DNA of 64,000 bases from Scatosoma sp045660265 (GCA_045660265.1 JAZRDM010000038.1:42052-106051); one strand, 5' to 3'; shown: positions 9,148-18,477, counted from the first letter of the stretch. The notes: generated from the sequence alone by a model not told the origin. A program made the numbers and translations.

Positions 9148-9990
9148 TTATACCGAAGTATTCGACGTTGCCGTAAGCGTCAGTTTGTAATCGAGCTTGG
9201 TGGTTTGTTCGGAAGATGCACTGCCTGAGAGCGTTTCGCGGAAGGTGCGCATTTGCGCTGCCATATTTTCGTTGGAAACGTCTTTACCGAGCGCTGGATA
9301 AATCAGGCTTGTGCCAGTCATTTGTTTGCCGACGTATGCAGAATCGTAAACGTATTCGTTGCCTTCAAGAAGAAGGGTTTTGCCGTTATAGTTGTAATCG
9401 TAATACAAGCTGGGGTTCATACCGTCGAATTTTTCGCCCCAAGCAAACTTTAAGGTGAAAGAGAAGCTTACCGTTTCTCTGTTTTCGCCTTCAAAGTTGA
9501 AGCGGGTTAAGTCGGGGTGTTGGTATTGCGCCGTATTGCTGTTTTCGATAGCCGGCGTATAGAGCGTAATCCCGTTGGGGTTTGCGCAATCGGGCGCGAC
9601 AATATAGCCTGCTTGGATTGCTTGGATAACGGGGCTGGGCAATTCTAATTTGGCGGATAATTTACCAAGCTGCATAGCGCTGGTAATTTTGCCGTTGATG
9701 ACAATGGAAAGACATGCGTCGTCGTTGCCATCGCTAATCAATCTGCCCGAAAAGTCGCCTGGTTCAGCGCCGAAGACGATGGATTTATCTTCTTGAATGC
9801 TGACGCCTTGGAAGGACATGGATACGTCGGATAAGGTGGCAACGGTTACGTTGGAATTTGTTTCGTTCGTTGCATTAGAGGACATAACCCATGCAGCGAA
9901 ACCCGTCGACACAAGCCCTACGCCCGAAAAGGCAGAGAGCCCAATGGCTACGAATTTACGGCTGAAAGTTTTTCTTGTGAGTTTTTTCAT
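9148..9990 (-). CDS. TasA/camelysin-like exported protein (third copy)
   Basis: A 280-residue protein with a SipW-type signal peptide: basic MKKLTRKTFSRK, a hydrophobic stretch, then GFAAWVMSSNATNE, the pattern shared with the proteins at 13075 and 13761. The mature part is rich in beta-strand phrases and contains SFTLKFAWGEKFDGMNP, nearly the same as FTFAWGEAFNFVNPMEFY in the 13761 gene. The two are therefore paralogues of the TasA-like fibre/camelysin superfamily. The start has a strong AAAGGAG. It lies 12 bases upstream of the signal peptidase gene. I infer a secreted structural subunit of a surface fibre or matrix, cleaved by that peptidase. Confidence 0.8.
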   Translation of the reverse strand: MKKLTRKTFSRKFVAIGLSAFSGVGLVSTGFAAWVMSSNATNETNSNVTVATLSDVSMSFQGVSIQEDKSIVFGAEPGDFSGRLISDGNDDACLSIVINGKITSAMQLGKLSAKLELPSPVIQAIQAGYIVAPDCANPNGITLYTPAIENSNTAQYQHPDLTRFNFEGENRETVSFSFTLKFAWGEKFDGMNPSLYYDYNYNGKTLLLEGNEYVYDSAYVGKQMTGTSLIYPALGKDVSNENMAAQMRTFRETLSGSASSEQTTKLDYKLTLTATSNTSV

Positions 9991-10026
9991 ATTTTACTCC
10001 TTATGAAAAGGTTGTTTTTTGCGTGG

Positions 10027-12999
10027 TTAAGTGGCTATTTTCCAGTAGCCGTTTTGATAAGTGAGCGTTTTTGACGCTACATAGTCTGCGTTAGAGCTGA
10101 ACTTTTGTAAGTTTGCCGTAACGGAAGTTGTGCTTGCCGTAACGCCTGTGGACGTAATGGGGAAGTATAATCCGCCAAAATATGCATAGTTTTGCGCGCC
10201 GACAGTGATAAGGCAATCTTTTAATTCGTTGGTTACGACAGTAGGGGTAAGTTTATAGTCGATAATAGATTCTTGGCTGCTTGTGGTAAGCAAGGAATTA
10301 TTTGCTAAGAAGAAATATTTTGTACCCGTACTTGAAGTGAAGATACCTGTCTTGCTGTTGTAACTGCCTTGCAGGTTATTATTGGCATCATGTAAGTACG
10401 CCACGCCGTTAGAAATCATAGGTTGCGCGTAGAAACGCAGCGCTGCTGAATAGGCGGAATCGTTGCTGGACGAAGTGATGCTCGAACTGCCAAACCAGTA
10501 GAAGTTGCCCGAGAAGATATTCAAATCGTACGAATTAAAATAAACGTTGTTTAAGGTGCTTAAGTTTTGTGTATTCCACGCCTTTTTGGTTGTATCGGCA
10601 GACGTGGAGAAGGTGTTTACGTTGATATTGCCTGCCAACGTGTAGGGGGCTTCGCTTGCGTTGCCCGTCATAAATTTGATGTTGCCGTAAACGTCAACGT
10701 TGGCGCTTTTAAACACTCTATTCCAGTAATCTGTATAAGAGAGTTTGGTAGTGGTGCTAGAACTATTTAAATCGTAGCCGGAGCCGATATATTGACTATT
10801 TTCGATGGGGTCGTTGTCCATTGCCAAAATACCGCCGGAGAGATATTTGCTTTCGCCTGGCATGGTTTTTGTGAAGGTTATTATAACGGAAACTTCAACT
10901 TGTTTATCTTCGAAAGTTACTTTGCCGTTGGAATGACCTAAAATAAGTTCGCTGTTTTCGTCAAGCATAATGCTTGCGCCAGGCATAACTTGAATTTTTT
11001 GCGAAAGCGTGAAGGTGGACGAATAGAAATTCATATCCAAGAACGACGAAATGGGGAAAATGATTCGGTTGAGTTCTAACGTCATAGGGAATTCATATTT
11101 TCCTAAGAGAGACGTAACGCTGGATAAATCCATAGACGCGATAACGTCAACGTTGGGCGGGTTAAAGATAGCGTCTACGTTTTCGAAATTAAAACAGTTT
11201 TTCTTTAAGTCTTGATACGTGAAAGGTTCGACGTTTAACGATTCTACTTCCGCGCGGGTTAAGCGTACTACGCCGTTTGAACCAGACTTCGCTTTGATGT
11301 AGAACATGTAACTAGCGTCTCCGCCCATAATTGGGAAGTACATGTTGGTAAAGCCTAAATCCCCTAAATTGAGCTTGGTATACGCCGTGAAATTGCCTGC
11401 ACCCGAAGACGTGGCTTGAATTTCTACTTGGGTGTCTAAGTAAGGGAAATAATAATTTTCAAAAGGGGAAATGCCTTTTGCGTACGACCAAAGGGTACTA
11501 TTACCGCCTTTTAAAGACGCGATAACCATTTGTGAGTATAAATACCCGCCTGTTTTTACAACAATTTTACCAGTGCCGACACTATCCGTGATATACCCAA
11601 AAGAATGCAGGACGCCGCCGTTTTCGATAGTGATGGTATAGCCGTTTAAGTCGAGTTTGACATAGTTGCCGATAATCGAGCCTTGCGGGCTAAATCCGCC
11701 TGAAAGCGTTGCGCCTGTGTAACCGCCTAAATTAAGCGTGCCTTTTATCGTTAAGTCGTTTTGCAAACGAACGGTGTAATCTCGGGGGTTAGCGATTTTC
11801 TTTGTGGCATTGGCTTGCGTTTTACCCGTGTAATCAAGGGAAGCGAAATAGTCGTCTCCGACTATGGCATTTTTTTCGTTGCCCTCTACGTCAGTGATGG
11901 TCGAGCCTTCCTTAGCTTCATATTGGTAAGCGCCGCTATTCATACAAAGGTTTACCGTTGCACCGCTTTTAATAGTGGTAGCCGTACTTTTTTTGCCTAA
12001 ATTAAGCGCTGCGGATGAAGAGGAATACGTAACGTCTTTGGTGATATCGTGCGCGCCGTTTGCGTAAGCGTTTAACGTACCGCTTAACGAATTTACGCTG
12101 TCTGTTAAAGAGTTGTAAGACGTTGTATCGTAATCGGTATCCGATTGCGTAGACCATTGTACAATGATAGGCAACGTGTCATTGAAGTCTCTTATGTCAT
12201 CAATGGTAATAGGCTTTGTGAAATCGAATTCAGTAGAAGGGGTAGAACTGCCTATGGTCATATTATAAAAACCGATAAGGGCGTAATCTCCATAGGTAAG
12301 AGTAGGTTTATTAACCGTACTGCCCAAAGCGACCTGCGCCGTGTGGAAAATTTTAGTGGAAGAGGAGTTTTCTTCGGTTACCAACCCAGCCTTGTACGTT
12401 TCGGTTACTTGATTTAAACGATAAGTAACTGTTCCAGTACGGGTTTTTGTAGGATTAAGCCATGAACCGCTAGACTTTGTATCATCAGTGGCACTAATTA
12501 GATACAATTCATGATATATTTTTGTGAGAATGCCTGTCTCTTGGTCGATCGTTTCCGTTCCTTCAAAGGTATGCAATAAATACGGTTTGCTGTAGCTTTC
12601 CCAAGAGTCTATGCCGGCGGAGAAAGATTTTCCGTTTACAGTGAAAGAAACAGTAGGCTCAGCAGGAGAGCTTAGTAAACCGCTGCTTGTAGTTTGTTTG
12701 CTTGCAGAAGATTCGCTAACAGTTTCGTTTTTACAACCATCTGGCAGAATGGCCATCGTCCAGTAATAAAATTCTACGGGGACAAGGAACAAGCTTGTGC
12801 TTTGATTGGGTTTTGTAACGGTGGTTTCGCCTATTGTTACGTCTGTTTCGTTTGATGAAAGCGAATTACCCGCCATAGATTGCTCTTTTGTCGTTTGGTC
12901 TAAGATAAACCAGTTGGAATTCCCCGAACTTAAAATAGAAAGGGGGATAAAAATACACGCCAAAAGAATTACCAAACAACGCTTGATATTAAATCGCAT
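10027..12999 (-). CDS. large exported surface protein, 990 aa
   Basis: I do not recognise a family. Residues of about 6-26 form an export signal (KRCLVILLACIFIPLSILSSG). The rest is Ser/Thr/Asn-rich and strongly beta-prone, with repeated short phrases such as GSIIGNYVKLDLNGYTITIENGG, GKIVVKTGGYLYSQM and MLDENSELILGHSNGKVTF, which look like beta-helix or adhesin coils. Cysteines are scarce, and no sortase motif or C-terminal membrane helix is seen. The AAAGGAGG Shine-Dalgarno is among the strongest in the operon. It sits between TasA-like genes, so I infer a major structural or adhesive component of the same surface assembly, possibly its tip or scaffold. Confidence 0.75.
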   Translation of the reverse strand: MRFNIKRCLVILLACIFIPLSILSSGNSNWFILDQTTKEQSMAGNSLSSNETDVTIGETTVTKPNQSTSLFLVPVEFYYWTMAILPDGCKNETVSESSASKQTTSSGLLSSPAEPTVSFTVNGKSFSAGIDSWESYSKPYLLHTFEGTETIDQETGILTKIYHELYLISATDDTKSSGSWLNPTKTRTGTVTYRLNQVTETYKAGLVTEENSSSTKIFHTAQVALGSTVNKPTLTYGDYALIGFYNMTIGSSTPSTEFDFTKPITIDDIRDFNDTLPIIVQWSTQSDTDYDTTSYNSLTDSVNSLSGTLNAYANGAHDITKDVTYSSSSAALNLGKKSTATTIKSGATVNLCMNSGAYQYEAKEGSTITDVEGNEKNAIVGDDYFASLDYTGKTQANATKKIANPRDYTVRLQNDLTIKGTLNLGGYTGATLSGGFSPQGSIIGNYVKLDLNGYTITIENGGVLHSFGYITDSVGTGKIVVKTGGYLYSQMVIASLKGGNSTLWSYAKGISPFENYYFPYLDTQVEIQATSSGAGNFTAYTKLNLGDLGFTNMYFPIMGGDASYMFYIKAKSGSNGVVRLTRAEVESLNVEPFTYQDLKKNCFNFENVDAIFNPPNVDVIASMDLSSVTSLLGKYEFPMTLELNRIIFPISSFLDMNFYSSTFTLSQKIQVMPGASIMLDENSELILGHSNGKVTFEDKQVEVSVIITFTKTMPGESKYLSGGILAMDNDPIENSQYIGSGYDLNSSSTTTKLSYTDYWNRVFKSANVDVYGNIKFMTGNASEAPYTLAGNINVNTFSTSADTTKKAWNTQNLSTLNNVYFNSYDLNIFSGNFYWFGSSSITSSSNDSAYSAALRFYAQPMISNGVAYLHDANNNLQGSYNSKTGIFTSSTGTKYFFLANNSLLTTSSQESIIDYKLTPTVVTNELKDCLITVGAQNYAYFGGLYFPITSTGVTASTTSVTANLQKFSSNADYVASKTLTYQNGYWKIAT

Positions 13000-13074
13000 A
13001 TTCTTATCCTCCTTTGAATTTTTTTATAATTTACCTTTTACTTCGACTTTTAGAGTTTTTAAGAGTTGGTTTTG

Positions 13075-13743
13075 CTACGCGGCACTGATTTTAAAGGTCA
13101 GCTTGTAATTCGACCAACAAATTGCTTGAACGTAATCACTCGCCACGCCGCTTGCGTTAGGAATGAAATCAAACGTGAACACAAGGGTTGCCGTATCGTC
13201 TAACGATCTTGACACCAAGTTGTAGAGGCTTGCCGACGTCGTTGATTTGACGTGAAATTTCGCCAAAAGCGCCGTACTGCTTGCCGACACTAAACCGCCT
13301 ACCTTTTGGTTGGGGAAGCCGTCTAAATGTGCTGTGGCAACGGTGGGGGCTGTCATATACGCGGTGCTTTCAAAAATGTCAACCGCATTTGTGGTGTTTA
13401 CACATTCCAGTGTGAGATAATAAGCGTCGGTGTAGCTGATTTTTTCCATTTTCGCTTTATTGAAAGGAACGTTAACAGTGAGTGTGGTTTTAGAAAAAAC
13501 TGCTTTTAGGCCGGTGCCGTCATTTTCTAAGCTGTACTCAAATCCGCTTTGGCTACTGATGGCGCCTATTCCAAGCTTGTCTAGCGAAACGCTTTCTACA
13601 CTTTGCGTTTGGATGGAGCCGTCGAGGGTTCCGTCTCCTAACGTTGTGCCGTTGGGGTCGGTTATCGACCACGTTGCAAAACCTATGCAAAAGAGCGAAA
13701 CGAGCATTAACGCTTCCACTAATGCAATGAGTTTTTTTAACAT
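13075..13743 (-). CDS. TasA-like exported protein (second copy)
   Basis: A 222-residue protein with a signal segment (LIALVEALMLVSLFCIGFATWSITDPNG) that ends in the FATWSIT variant of the SipW-dependent signature. The mature part has the alternating strand pattern of a jelly-roll-like fibre subunit, for example LVFTFDFIPNASG near the C-terminus, matching the position of the FAWGE strand in the paralogues. The Shine-Dalgarno CGGAGA precedes the ATG. It lies 17 bases after the first TasA-like gene. Similarity to the other two copies is clear in the signal region and weak elsewhere, so it may be a minor or capping subunit. Confidence 0.72.
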   Translation of the reverse strand: MLKKLIALVEALMLVSLFCIGFATWSITDPNGTTLGDGTLDGSIQTQSVESVSLDKLGIGAISSQSGFEYSLENDGTGLKAVFSKTTLTVNVPFNKAKMEKISYTDAYYLTLECVNTTNAVDIFESTAYMTAPTVATAHLDGFPNQKVGGLVSASSTALLAKFHVKSTTSASLYNLVSRSLDDTATLVFTFDFIPNASGVASDYVQAICWSNYKLTFKISAA

Positions 13744-13760
13744 TTGTTATCTCCGAGTGA

Positions 13761-14438
13761 TTAGTTGTTCGGGTTGATAATCGAAGCGTTTAAATCTAAC
13801 ACGAAACCTGCTGCGTTTAATGCATACAACTTGGTAAGGTTAGCGCTTGCTTCGTCGGCTAAAGCGTTCGAGAATTCTTGGTTGTTGTAGAATTCCATAG
13901 GGTTAACGAAATTGAATGCTTCGCCCCAAGCGAACGTAAAGGTAACTTCTGCCGTGTAAACACCGTCTGCATCTGCATCAGCAAAGCTTGCCAAATTAAG
14001 AGCGTTTACGGTGGGAAGCGCGCCTACTACTTTGTCAGTGTCGCGTGCTGCTACATATTCTGCCATTTGCGTTTCATCCCAAGCGAAAGCGATAGAGATG
14101 TCGCTGATGGTGCCAGCATCTTTGCTAGATTTAAGGTTAGCGTAGTTTTCAAGGGTAACGACCAACGTAACGGAAAGAGATTCTGCAGGGTCGCTAGCAT
14201 CATGCGTCAACCAGTTATAAGTATAGGTGCCCGCTTTAGGACCATAGGTAATGGTAGCGTCGGCATCTTTCCAATCATGAGACAAGATGATACGGTTATC
14301 AACAACTTCCTTGACTTCGATATTACCGCTAGCGTCATCTTGCGTGTTACCCGTGATAACCCATGCTGCGAAGCCGGCGCCGATCATGCCGATGCAAAGT
14401 AAAAAGGATACTGCTATTGTTACAATTCTTCTTTTCAT
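13761..14438 (-). CDS. TasA/camelysin-like exported protein (first gene of operon)
   Basis: A 225-residue protein beginning MKRRIVTIAVSFLLCIGMIGAGFAAWVITGN, a textbook SipW-dependent signal peptide. The mature chain contains the paired-strand motif VTFTFAWGEAFNFVNPMEFYNNQEF shared with the gene at 9148. It has a strong AAAGGAGG ribosome site and is the first gene after the operon promoter, so it is probably the most abundant product. By analogy with TasA and camelysin it would be a polymerising surface or biofilm subunit processed by the signal peptidase at 8120. The analogy rests on the signal peptide and fold-like pattern, not on catalytic residues. Confidence 0.8.
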   Translation of the reverse strand: MKRRIVTIAVSFLLCIGMIGAGFAAWVITGNTQDDASGNIEVKEVVDNRIILSHDWKDADATITYGPKAGTYTYNWLTHDASDPAESLSVTLVVTLENYANLKSSKDAGTISDISIAFAWDETQMAEYVAARDTDKVVGALPTVNALNLASFADADADGVYTAEVTFTFAWGEAFNFVNPMEFYNNQEFSNALADEASANLTKLYALNAAGFVLDLNASIINPNN

Positions 14439-14508
14439 ATTTTTGTCCTCCTTTGACTATGAAAAAAGATTTTTTTTGTTTCGACTGTTAATGGTTTTTA
14501 GCCGAGTG

Positions 14509-14529
14509 AGTATGTATAAAATACATACT
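14509..14529. promoter_or_regulatory. perfect palindrome at operon start site
   Basis: Two 9-base arms, AGTATGTAT and ATACATACT, are separated by AAA. The site begins four bases downstream of the -10 box of the minus-strand promoter, covering the expected transcription start. This is the placement of a repressor operator. The regulator is not identified. Confidence 0.65.
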
Positions 14530-14532
14530 GAC

Positions 14533-14561
14533 ATTGTAGTGATTTCATACTGTTTTGTCAA
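14533..14561 (-). promoter_or_regulatory. promoter of the TasA-SipW-McrBC-like operon
   Basis: On the minus strand TTGACA (14561-14556) is followed after exactly 17 bases by TACAAT (14538-14533). The first gene starts about 95 bases downstream at 14438. Confidence 0.75.
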
Positions 14562-14629
14562 TGAAAATTTCGCGAAAAAGCGGGGTGTGGCTGATATTTC
14601 ATTTAGGTTTCACATAGAGGGTAAAGGGT

Positions 14630-14649
14630 TGTCATATAAACCTATGACA
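14630..14649. promoter_or_regulatory. upstream inverted repeat, possible activator site
   Basis: TGTCATA and TATGACA are separated by six bases, about 70 bases upstream of the -35 box. A TTTCACATA direct repeat (near 14609 and 14653) flanks it. This could be a second regulatory site, and function is inference. The rest of 14440-14988 holds no gene that I can support, only two copies of the dispersed repeat and the terminator of the next gene. Confidence 0.35.
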
Positions 14650-14821
14650 TTTTTCACATAAAACAGAGAATATAGGGTATAGCGCGGGGTGGCGGCGGTG
14701 AAATTGCATCCATAAAACGTTATACAAAGGGAGATTTGTACAACGGGGAATGATTTAGGTATTTTTAAAAAGGGATAGGAAGAACATATGAGTTATTTTA
14801 ACGTTAAAATTTCGTTTAGCT

Positions 14822-14841
14822 GGGGGCATGTACGAGTTGAA
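14822..14841 (+). repeat. dispersed 20-base repeat, copy 1
   Basis: GGGGGCATGTACGAGTTGAA lies in the non-coding stretch between the operon promoter and the terminator of the 14989 gene. It differs from the coding copy at 60714 at two positions. Confidence 0.7.
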
Positions 14842-14911
14842 ACGTTTTCCACTATAAAAAATACGGATAGGGCAATTTTTACGTTAAAATCGCGTAAAAA
14901 GGGGCTTAAAC

Positions 14912-14932
14912 GGGGGACAGGGTTGCGTTGAG
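14912..14932 (+). repeat. dispersed repeat, copy 2
   Basis: This copy runs GGGGGACAGGGTTGCGTTG followed by AG and directly abuts the T-run of the minus-strand terminator at 14933. It matches the TTGCGTTGA form of the family seen at 35488 and 41534. Confidence 0.65.
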
Positions 14933-14972
14933 CAAAAAAAAACACGGCGTAGGCAAGGCGCCTACGCCGTAT
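14933..14972 (-). terminator. terminator of the 1162-residue lipoprotein gene
   Basis: ACGGCGTAGG and CCTACGCCGT form a 10-base-pair stem, followed in the minus-strand direction by a run of nine T. It lies 17 bases past the stop codon. Confidence 0.9.
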
Positions 14973-14988
14973 AAATTGTTAACAACAA

Positions 14989-17900
14989 TTAGTCGTTATA
15001 AGGATCGTTTTCGTCAAGGGGTTCAGCCTTAGGTTCTTTCTTTTCAGGCTTTTCTACTTTACGAATTTTAACAGGTCTTTGAACTTTTGCTTTGGGCTGC
15101 GTTGCTGCTGCACGAGCTTGGTTCTTTTTTGCTTGTTTTACCGCTCTACGAACGATAATACTGATGATTGCAAACAACAAGATTGCTGCGATTGCGATAG
15201 AGCTTGCAAGCAACCAGCCGTTCATTTCGGAGTCCGTCGAAGTTGTCGTATCTTCGTCAGTCGAATCGTCTGTTTCTTCGTCTTCTACAACGTCGGGGCT
15301 TACTTCTTTATCGGTGAACGAGAAGTCTGCAAATACGAGATGTTCTTTGTTGCCGTTGTCGTATGCCATGTACGCAATGCCTTTTGCTTGTTGCGTTTGG
15401 TCGTAGTTTGCGTAAGAGTTGCCAACGCCGTTTTCATCTGCGTCTTGATAGTATCTAAGGAACTTATCCGTATCGTAGAAGGAGAATGCGTCGTATACAA
15501 CCGTTGCTTCGTCAATCTTATCCAAAACGTCGTTTTGAAGATCGCTCATGGTCGTGTCGCTTAACGAGCCAGGGTTGTTCGAGTCGAACATAACGTACGT
15601 GTTAGCGGGGTTCGTATTGTCGCCCGTTCTCGTACCGCTGAATACTTCTAAACGATAGGAGATGTCTTTGGAGCCTGCGTGGAGATAGAAGGTTACCGTC
15701 TTCCATGCGCCGTTGGTGTTGTTAACTGCCACCGAAAGAGCTTTTGCGCTTTCTGCTTGGTAACGGGCAATGCTTGTAGGAAGTTGTTCTACTTCAAGCG
15801 TGTGCGCCTTATCGCCGTAATACTTGCCTTCGTGCTTGTAGAACGCGATACCGTCCATACCTTGATTGTTCCAAAGGTTTGTGTAGTTGTAGCTTACGCC
15901 GTTTTCTGCAACAAGTTTGTTACCGTCTGCATCTTCGCTGTAAGCGCTAAGGTTTGCATAATAAATGTCTGCGTTGTACTTGCTTGCACCGCTCCAAGAT
16001 GCGTTGACTTTGTAAAGACCCGTCTTTTCATCATACTTGAATGCGATATCCGTCTTTTCATTGAAATCGTGAGAGGTAGGATCTACTACGCAAACGTTGT
16101 GGTTTGCATCATACCAGTAGGAAAGACGTCTGGAGACAGAAAGCTCGGATTTGCTATCCGTATCGCTCATGTCTACAAGATAAATATTTGCGGTTGCATT
16201 TTCGCTAACCTTTACGCGAAGGGAAACTGCAAGGTAGTCGCCAGCGGTAAGGGTTTGGGTTGCACCGATATAACCATACGCTTGCGCTTCCTTATTATAT
16301 ATAAAGAGAGGTTGCGTTGCGTTGCCGAAGAGGTTGTTTAAGTCAAGTCCGGTTGCCCAGTCTTGCGTCTTATAGGTGTCGATATAATCTTTATGCAAGA
16401 GGCCTGCATAAGCATTGTCGTTGATGTCAACGCTTGCGGTTTTATCATTTACGATATAACCGCTGCCGCCTACAACGCCCGTATAGTTTTTGGGAGTTGC
16501 GAAGCCGTCTTCAATGTGGTTGTTTGCGGAAGAAGGAACGGTTGCCGTCGTGTCGAAGCCGTTGTCGCCCGTTTTTTCGTCTGCACCGATAAGGGTTACT
16601 TTCTTTGCATACGTGCCAGCCGTTGCATAGTCGAAGTATACTTCGTCCATATTTTCGAAAATTTCGAATTTAGCAAATGCTGCATAGCCAGGATAGAAAG
16701 AAGCTTTCGTTTGGTCGATAATCGTCGTAGGACCGTACGTGAAGGAAAGGGTAAATTCTACGGGAGCATCCGTCGGGTTTTCAACGAAGAAGAAGCATTG
16801 TTGCCAACCGTCGTAGATGTCTTCGATTGCGTTTTCGCCTTCGCCTACGCTAACGGAAGTGATGGACGTTGTGTTTAAAGAAGCGAATGCGGAGCTGTTT
16901 GCGTTCTTCGTTTCTTTTAACGTTACACCTGCTCCTGTGTAGCTCTTAACGTCGGACGTCTTCACGAAGAAGGAGATTGCTATACGGGAATCTGCTGCGA
17001 GGGTGAACTTATCATCCGTAACCGTTGCCGTGTAGGATGCGCCGCTTGCGCTCATAAGCATCAACACTTCGTCGCTGTCTGTTACAAAGGAGTTATCTTT
17101 AAAATCGTTATTGTAAATAGATTGCAAGTAAGTGTTGTTTGTGCCGTTTAACGTGGACGCTTTGTTGTAAACGATTTTGTCGTTCGTTGTATCAAAGCCA
17201 GTGCCGAGACCCGAATATACGGGATAGTTGTTGGGGTTGTATTCGCCCGTACCGCCAAAGCCCGAAACGTAGGTGTTCTTGTTGAGCTTTTCTTCCGTTA
17301 ACTTCATTTCAACGGAGTTGAGGACGTGGGGGTTGAATGCCGAATACAAGTCGATTGCGAACTTCGTGTCCGAAATTTCGGAAGCGTTGAAGATTTTTTC
17401 TTCCGCGCTTGTTTCAACGAAAACGGTTGTGTTTGCAACATCTGCGGGCAAATCTTTGTTAACGTACGTTTCTGCCGTTACGTCGTCGAAGAATGCGTAG
17501 CCGTTTACGTGTTCCCATCTATCCAAACCGCCGCCTTGACCTAAACCAAGTACCATTGTGAAGGTCGAGCTTGCATACGCGCTTGCATTTAAATAGAAGG
17601 TGTATTGCGTCCATTCGTCTGCAACGATATTTTTAACTTGGAATTGATCGAGGGTCGTGCCGCCGATAGCGTGCGTAATTGCAATGTAAGCACCTCTATC
17701 TTTGGTAACGTCTTGCGCGCTATCTTCGTCGCCGTCGGTGTAACCGATTTGCAAGTCGCTCGTTTTCACCCAAAGGGATACGGTTGCCGAGGTGCCTGCT
17801 TCAAGGGTAAGCGTCGAAGAGGACGTGAATTTTTGAGAAGTACCGCGCTTGCCCGATTGTTCGTTGTGAATCATGATAACGCTGTCGTTGTCGTTTTCAC

Positions 17901-18477
17901 CGTTGTTGTGCGTGCCGGGATTTGCGCAGGTAGGAAGGTCTTCTAAATCGATATTGAATGCTTGATAGAATTCGAGATCTTTCAAAGCAACGTCGTTGTT
18001 TTTATCGGGGTCGTATACGTCGTAGAACGCAAGCTTTTCCGTTAAGCTCATTTCCGACCAGTTTGCTTTAACGTCGCTGATGGACATTGCTTTTAATTCG
18101 GTTTTAAGGTCGTCGATAGACTTTTCGGTATAAACGTATTTTTCGTCCCAATTCTTTACGTCAACGATACCGCTTGCTGTTTTGGATGCGTTTGCGGAAG
18201 AGTTGGACGCGGAGTTTTGCGTTAAAGACCAACCCGTCGGCGCCGTAATGATGGGCGTGAGTTCGCTTTCTTTATTGTAGAATTCGAACGAGCCGTTGTT
18301 GATGCGCGATTCGTCCTTGGGAACGGAAGTCGATTCGGAAGTCGAGTCGCTAGAGGAATCGGACGAGGTGCTGTCGTCGCAGGAAGCGAGAATGCCTGCC
18401 GTCGAGGAGAGCATCATTACCGATAAGAAAAGCGCAAGAAGTTTTTTCGTCTTGCTGTTTTTAAAATGTTTTGCCAT
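14989..18477 (-). CDS. giant lipoprotein with C-terminal membrane anchor, 1162 aa
   Basis: The N-terminus has a lipobox (GILASC, lipidated Cys33) followed by a Ser/Asp-rich linker. The C-terminus has a membrane helix (WLLASSIAIAAILLFAIISIIV, near residues 1090-1112) and a basic tail ending in EPLDENDPYND. The extracellular part carries about four modules of roughly 250-300 residues, each with a strand like ATVSLWVKTSDL, RIAISFFVKTSDV or YLAVSLRVKVSE followed by a WQQCFFFV/WTQYTFYL/WKTVTFYLH strand. This is the rhythm of carbohydrate-binding-module-like jelly rolls. It is monocistronic with a good AAGGTGG ribosome site and its own terminator. I infer a glycan- or surface-binding protein. Having both a lipobox and a C-terminal anchor is unusual. 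Confidence 0.8.
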   Translation of the reverse strand: MAKHFKNSKTKKLLALFLSVMMLSSTAGILASCDDSTSSDSSSDSTSESTSVPKDESRINNGSFEFYNKESELTPIITAPTGWSLTQNSASNSSANASKTASGIVDVKNWDEKYVYTEKSIDDLKTELKAMSISDVKANWSEMSLTEKLAFYDVYDPDKNNDVALKDLEFYQAFNIDLEDLPTCANPGTHNNGENDNDSVIMIHNEQSGKRGTSQKFTSSSTLTLEAGTSATVSLWVKTSDLQIGYTDGDEDSAQDVTKDRGAYIAITHAIGGTTLDQFQVKNIVADEWTQYTFYLNASAYASSTFTMVLGLGQGGGLDRWEHVNGYAFFDDVTAETYVNKDLPADVANTTVFVETSAEEKIFNASEISDTKFAIDLYSAFNPHVLNSVEMKLTEEKLNKNTYVSGFGGTGEYNPNNYPVYSGLGTGFDTTNDKIVYNKASTLNGTNNTYLQSIYNNDFKDNSFVTDSDEVLMLMSASGASYTATVTDDKFTLAADSRIAISFFVKTSDVKSYTGAGVTLKETKNANSSAFASLNTTSITSVSVGEGENAIEDIYDGWQQCFFFVENPTDAPVEFTLSFTYGPTTIIDQTKASFYPGYAAFAKFEIFENMDEVYFDYATAGTYAKKVTLIGADEKTGDNGFDTTATVPSSANNHIEDGFATPKNYTGVVGGSGYIVNDKTASVDINDNAYAGLLHKDYIDTYKTQDWATGLDLNNLFGNATQPLFIYNKEAQAYGYIGATQTLTAGDYLAVSLRVKVSENATANIYLVDMSDTDSKSELSVSRRLSYWYDANHNVCVVDPTSHDFNEKTDIAFKYDEKTGLYKVNASWSGASKYNADIYYANLSAYSEDADGNKLVAENGVSYNYTNLWNNQGMDGIAFYKHEGKYYGDKAHTLEVEQLPTSIARYQAESAKALSVAVNNTNGAWKTVTFYLHAGSKDISYRLEVFSGTRTGDNTNPANTYVMFDSNNPGSLSDTTMSDLQNDVLDKIDEATVVYDAFSFYDTDKFLRYYQDADENGVGNSYANYDQTQQAKGIAYMAYDNGNKEHLVFADFSFTDKEVSPDVVEDEETDDSTDEDTTTSTDSEMNGWLLASSIAIAAILLFAIISIIVRRAVKQAKKNQARAAATQPKAKVQRPVKIRKVEKPEKKEPKAEPLDENDPYND

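Noticed and set aside
14662..14988. A possible small gene between the two minus-strand units
   Set aside because: No frame with a ribosome site and protein-like composition. The stretch holds promoter elements, repeats and a terminator.
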